Source: Parafilimonas sp. (GTDB lineage Bacteria > Bacteroidota > Bacteroidia > Chitinophagales > Chitinophagaceae). From it: DNA of 6,504 nt. Position 1 is the first letter of the stretch. Every line of letters begins with the position of its first letter. The translations under genes were made by a program, and so were the position numbers. Below the pieces are notes generated by a model. It was not told the origin of the DNA and did no database searches. It worked only from the letters and a program-made list of their open reading frames with translations. Shown here piece by piece: positions 3,882 through 6,504 of this stretch. Where the stretch lies: the NCBI GenBank assembly GCA_023251275.1, contig JAHEZC010000155.1, forward strand, positions 1-6,504, in the 5' to 3' direction.

Positions 3882-6024
3882 TCACAAAAACTTCATCTAC
3901 AAACACCCACGCTTTTTGGCCTTTGCCTGGATGCCATTCGGGAAGATGATAAACAGGCTGCATAACCAGCCTTATGAATTTTATCCGTGTCGGTTTGAAG
4001 GAACATTCCAGCGCAGTATTTTCTTTTTCTGTAGATTCCTTTGTAGGTTGCTGCGGAGTAATGCTGCCTAACAGTCTTAATTGCTTTGCATCAGCGCCAC
4101 CCCACACTTCTACTTTCGCCGGCGGGAAAATAAAGCTGTTTATATCCTGCAGCACGCTGATAGTGATGCTTTTTGCTTCCACAGCTTTTGCAAAAAAAAG
4201 CATTGCATCAAAGTCATTATTTCTGCAACCAAGCCATTTGCCATTGGCAAAATTCAAATCGCTTTTATCAAGGTCAATAATAGTTTTCGGGCCATCAGCT
4301 TTAAATTTCGCATCGGCAGGTTTCAGCAACGCCACACTATCCGGTTCATACGTACGCTTAAAAAAATGCTGTGTTATTATATCACTGCTGATCCATCCGG
4401 GCTTAAATGCTTTTGCTTTTATGGTCACTTCTGAACTGAGGATAACATCATTTTTGTAAACAGGAGAATTGGCACTATCAGGATCTTTGCCATCCAGCGT
4501 ATATCGGATAACTGTACCATTAATGTAATGCTTTAGTTTGAGCGGAAGCGGCTCTGTAATTACCAGTTCTTCATTTTGCAAAATAGGTGGTGTAAGTTTG
4601 AGTACAAGCGTATCTCCTTTGAACCCTGTGAAATATGCAATGTTTTTATTGGTTTGTAATAATTGCGGTATATCTTTCTCTGTAATATTTGTATTCCATA
4701 AGTAAACATGCCTGAGCTTTGGAAGTGATTGCAATACAGTTAACTGGGTTAGCTGTACTGTTGTTCCTGATAGTGACAGGCTGTTCAAATATTTCAGTTG
4801 GGCTAAATCACTCAATGCTTTGCCTATAGCTGTTGTAAAATTGAGATTTAGCTTTCGCAGATTTTTAAATGTACCAATGATCTTCATGTCTTCATCTTTC
4901 ACAGGCATATTCTCAAGATTAAGCTGAACAATTTTTTCACTCACCGGTTTTAATTCTTCCAATTGTTTCGAATTGTAAAATGCACTGTTGAAAAAGTCAA
5001 CTGTCAAGGCAGGCGAACCGATTGCTAATGGTGTAACGACCCGATTATTGTTGTTGAGTTTTTTTATCTCTTTTTCATCTGCTGCAGAAAAATCATATTC
5101 TTCTTCAACAGAAGATTTTATTTTTTTTGATGCAAGAATTCTCAATGTGTCGGAGGCAGAAAGGTCAATCAGCTTTTTGTCAAAGCTTGCACCGCTTTTT
5201 ATCCATGCATATAATATTTCCATTTCCTCGTCGGTGAGTTGCGGTTTGCCGGGTGGTGGCATGTGCTTTTTTGCATCAGGGGGTAAATGAATCCGCTGTA
5301 TCAACAAACCCAGGTCCTGCTGCGTTGTGTCCCATAATTTTCCATCTTTCCCGCCTTTCAGCAGGCGCTCCTTTGTTTCCATAATAAGCTCGCCCTTTGC
5401 TTTTTTACTGTTGTGACAGCCCATGCATTTGCTTTCCAAGACCGGCTCTACAAGATCAGCATATATAAAAGCTTCTTCGAAAGGCACTTGTGGTTTTTTC
5501 TTTTCAGGAATAATGGGGGAAAGCACAAAATTTTCTCCATGTGTAATGCTTCCGCCGAGATCACCCGCTATTACAAGGATGATTGTTACTGATGCTACGG
5601 ATATTTTTGAAATAACGACATGTTGCTCCAGCCATCCGCGAAAATTGTACATGATGAAAAGCAGGAAGGAAGTCATCACACCTGTCCATTTATGCCAGGC
5701 AATCTCATCAGCATCGTAGCCAGGTTCACGTGAAAGCAATAACCCCATTAAGGCAGTAATAGAAGCTGTGAAGGCCGCAGCTAATAATAAACCTTCAGCA
5801 ACTGGCCTGTACCATGATTCTTTTTTGAATGATTTTGGGGTGACGAGCAGCCAACATGCATACAATAAAATGAGTACAATCGGAAAATGTAATATCACGG
5901 TATGCATGCGGCCAAATACCTGCAGCCACGAAGGGACTACCAGTTTATCTTCCACAATTAAAAAAAAGAACAATAGCGCATTGAAAGGAACAAGAGATGC
6001 GGCAATAATATTTTTCAGCTTCAT
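3877..6024 (-). CDS. Membrane-anchored cytochrome c protein with LRR, chitobiase-type and discoidin-like domains
   Basis: The 715-residue product is built of five parts. (1) Residues 1-160: five likely membrane helices (about 5-24, 41-63, 76-98, 113-128, 139-157) with 'HTVILHFPIVLILL' and 'WHKWTG', resembling DUF2231-type membrane domains with conserved His. (2) About 183-285: a planctomycete-type cytochrome c domain with heme motif CMGCH (C200, C203, H204) and likely distal ligand M255 in 'HMPPPGKPQL'. (3) About 363-465: leucine-rich repeats ('LRKLNLNFT', 'LNSLSLSGT', 'LRHVYLWNT'). (4) About 476-556: a chitobiase/hexosaminidase C-terminal-type domain ('IRYTLDGKDPDSANSPVY...VTIKAKAFKPG'). (5) About 575-715: a beta-rich end resembling F5/8 type C (discoidin) domains. 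N-terminal Lys residues and five helices place the C-terminal part in the periplasm, as heme c attachment needs. It probably moves electrons at the inner membrane, with modules for glycan or protein contact; substrate unknown. It follows the propeller gene by 42 bp. Confidence 0.85.
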   Translation of the reverse strand: MKLKNIIAASLVPFNALLFFFLIVEDKLVVPSWLQVFGRMHTVILHFPIVLILLYACWLLVTPKSFKKESWYRPVAEGLLLAAAFTASITALMGLLLSREPGYDADEIAWHKWTGVMTSFLLFIMYNFRGWLEQHVVISKISVASVTIILVIAGDLGGSITHGENFVLSPIIPEKKKPQVPFEEAFIYADLVEPVLESKCMGCHNSKKAKGELIMETKERLLKGGKDGKLWDTTQQDLGLLIQRIHLPPDAKKHMPPPGKPQLTDEEMEILYAWIKSGASFDKKLIDLSASDTLRILASKKIKSSVEEEYDFSAADEKEIKKLNNNNRVVTPLAIGSPALTVDFFNSAFYNSKQLEELKPVSEKIVQLNLENMPVKDEDMKIIGTFKNLRKLNLNFTTAIGKALSDLAQLKYLNSLSLSGTTVQLTQLTVLQSLPKLRHVYLWNTNITEKDIPQLLQTNKNIAYFTGFKGDTLVLKLTPPILQNEELVITEPLPLKLKHYINGTVIRYTLDGKDPDSANSPVYKNDVILSSEVTIKAKAFKPGWISSDIITQHFFKRTYEPDSVALLKPADAKFKADGPKTIIDLDKSDLNFANGKWLGCRNNDFDAMLFFAKAVEAKSITISVLQDINSFIFPPAKVEVWGGADAKQLRLLGSITPQQPTKESTEKENTALECSFKPTRIKFIRLVMQPVYHLPEWHPGKGQKAWVFVDEVFVN

Positions 6025-6066
6025 CGTGGATTTATACTGCTGGTTGTTGGTGTGATGAATTTCATT

Positions 6067-6504
6067 TTATACCCTGGTCAATTTATAGGGATATACTTTT
6101 CCGGATGCCCATTGCGCTACATATAAACTCTCATCACTGTCCACGCATACATCATGCGGATGTACAAATATTTTTTCTGTCTGCTTCATCGGCTGCAGCT
6201 TGTCGTCAATGTATTGCGGTTCACTTCCGCCGATATTGCTTACTACTTTATTATCCTTATCAAGAATGGTTACAAAGCCCGTACCCTCGGCGCTCAGGTC
6301 GGGAGAGCGTAATACTGCGGCATACAAATGATCTCCTTTTATAACAGGCCGGCAAACGCATGCGCCTGAAAGGTGAATTACCTCCAGCAACTCGCCGTCC
6401 ATGCTGAACCGCTTGAAAGCATTGCGTGTCCTGTCTGTTACAAGCAGCAATTTTTTTCCGCTACGTTTGTCGAAGCAAATCCCGTGAGCATTGTCAAGGT
6501 GTTC
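6067..6504 (-). CDS. Beta-propeller (NHL/6-bladed) protein, C-terminal part (5' end outside window)
   Basis: The frame is open from the right edge to a TAA stop, giving 145 residues starting EHLDNAHGICFDKRSGKKLL. The TTG at 6448-6450 is internal, since blade-like sequence continues above it. Repeating units fit NHL-type or 6-bladed beta-propeller blades: 'HGICFDKRSGKKLLLVTDRTRNAFKRF', 'ACVCRPVIKGDHLYAAVL', 'GFVTILDKDNKVVSNIGG', 'HPHDVCVDSDESLYVAQWASGKVY'. The 'HG(I/V)C' and 'HPHDVCVD' pairs are typical of blade starts. Such proteins are usually exported and bind or process extracellular ligands; no catalytic residue can be assigned from this part, and a signal peptide, if any, lies outside. 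It precedes the cytochrome gene by 42 bp on the same strand, which suggests one operon. Similar propellers sit near cytochrome c (PSCyt) proteins in other Bacteroidota and Planctomycetes as I recall. Confidence 0.82.
   Translation of the reverse strand, partial: EHLDNAHGICFDKRSGKKLLLVTDRTRNAFKRFSMDGELLEVIHLSGACVCRPVIKGDHLYAAVLRSPDLSAEGTGFVTILDKDNKVVSNIGGSEPQYIDDKLQPMKQTEKIFVHPHDVCVDSDESLYVAQWASGKVYPYKLTRV

Noticed and set aside
3974..4459. Plus-strand ORFs (161 and 117 residues) opposite the cytochrome gene
   Set aside because: Both overlap the C-terminal coding region of the 715-residue protein in antisense and do not look like proteins.
6448..6450. TTG as the start of the beta-propeller protein
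   Set aside because: The open frame continues to the window edge with blade-like sequence ('HGICFDKRSGKK'), so the gene is cut by the window.

Overview
The window looks like chromosomal DNA from a member of the Bacteroidota, most likely a Chitinophagaceae-type genome. This rests on four things: the character of the proteins (an FtsE-like ATPase, a glycosyltransferase tail, and a membrane protein joining a planctomycete-type cytochrome c to LRR and chitobiase-like domains); the near absence of Shine-Dalgarno sequences; two perfect matches to the Bacteroidota -7 promoter element TAnnTTTG; and AT-rich spacers carrying short-period repeats. The taxonomic call is inference from remembered family features, not a database search.

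Layout. Positions 3-281 (+) hold the C-terminal end of a glycosyltransferase. It converges with an ftsE-type ABC ATPase gene at 386-1072 (-). The 104-bp gap between them carries two 7-nt-period repeat arrays that are partly inverse complements and could fold into a hairpin. An AT-rich stretch follows, with a 325-bp spacer and a lone 153-residue membrane-anchored protein of unknown function (1398-1859, +). The minus-strand block 1944-3739 is a compact three-gene alkylation-repair-like operon. In transcription order it encodes an AraC/O6-alkylguanine methyltransferase fusion, a 2-oxoglutarate/Fe(II) oxygenase, and a standalone domain resembling the N-terminal zinc domain of Ada. The last two overlap by ATGA. 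Upstream lies a 137-bp spacer with a promoter-like element and two more short-period arrays. The minus-strand block 3877-6504 holds a 715-residue membrane-anchored cytochrome c protein and, 42 bp upstream of it, the C-terminal part of a beta-propeller (NHL-like) protein that runs off the right edge.

How the genes may work together. The 1944-3739 operon looks like a redistributed Ada system: the modules that form one polypeptide in E. coli Ada are split, and the standalone zinc domain has glycine where Ada has its phosphotriester-accepting cysteine. The 3877-6504 pair looks like the end of an envelope-associated operon, with an inner-membrane redox protein whose periplasmic part carries heme c and putative carbohydrate-binding modules. 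The glycosyltransferase, ftsE and the orphan gene show no clear functional link to either block.

No RNA genes, CRISPR arrays, insertion sequences, integrases or phage genes were seen. The most notable points are the split Ada locus, the unusual architecture of the cytochrome protein, and the short-period repeat arrays that adjoin stop codons.
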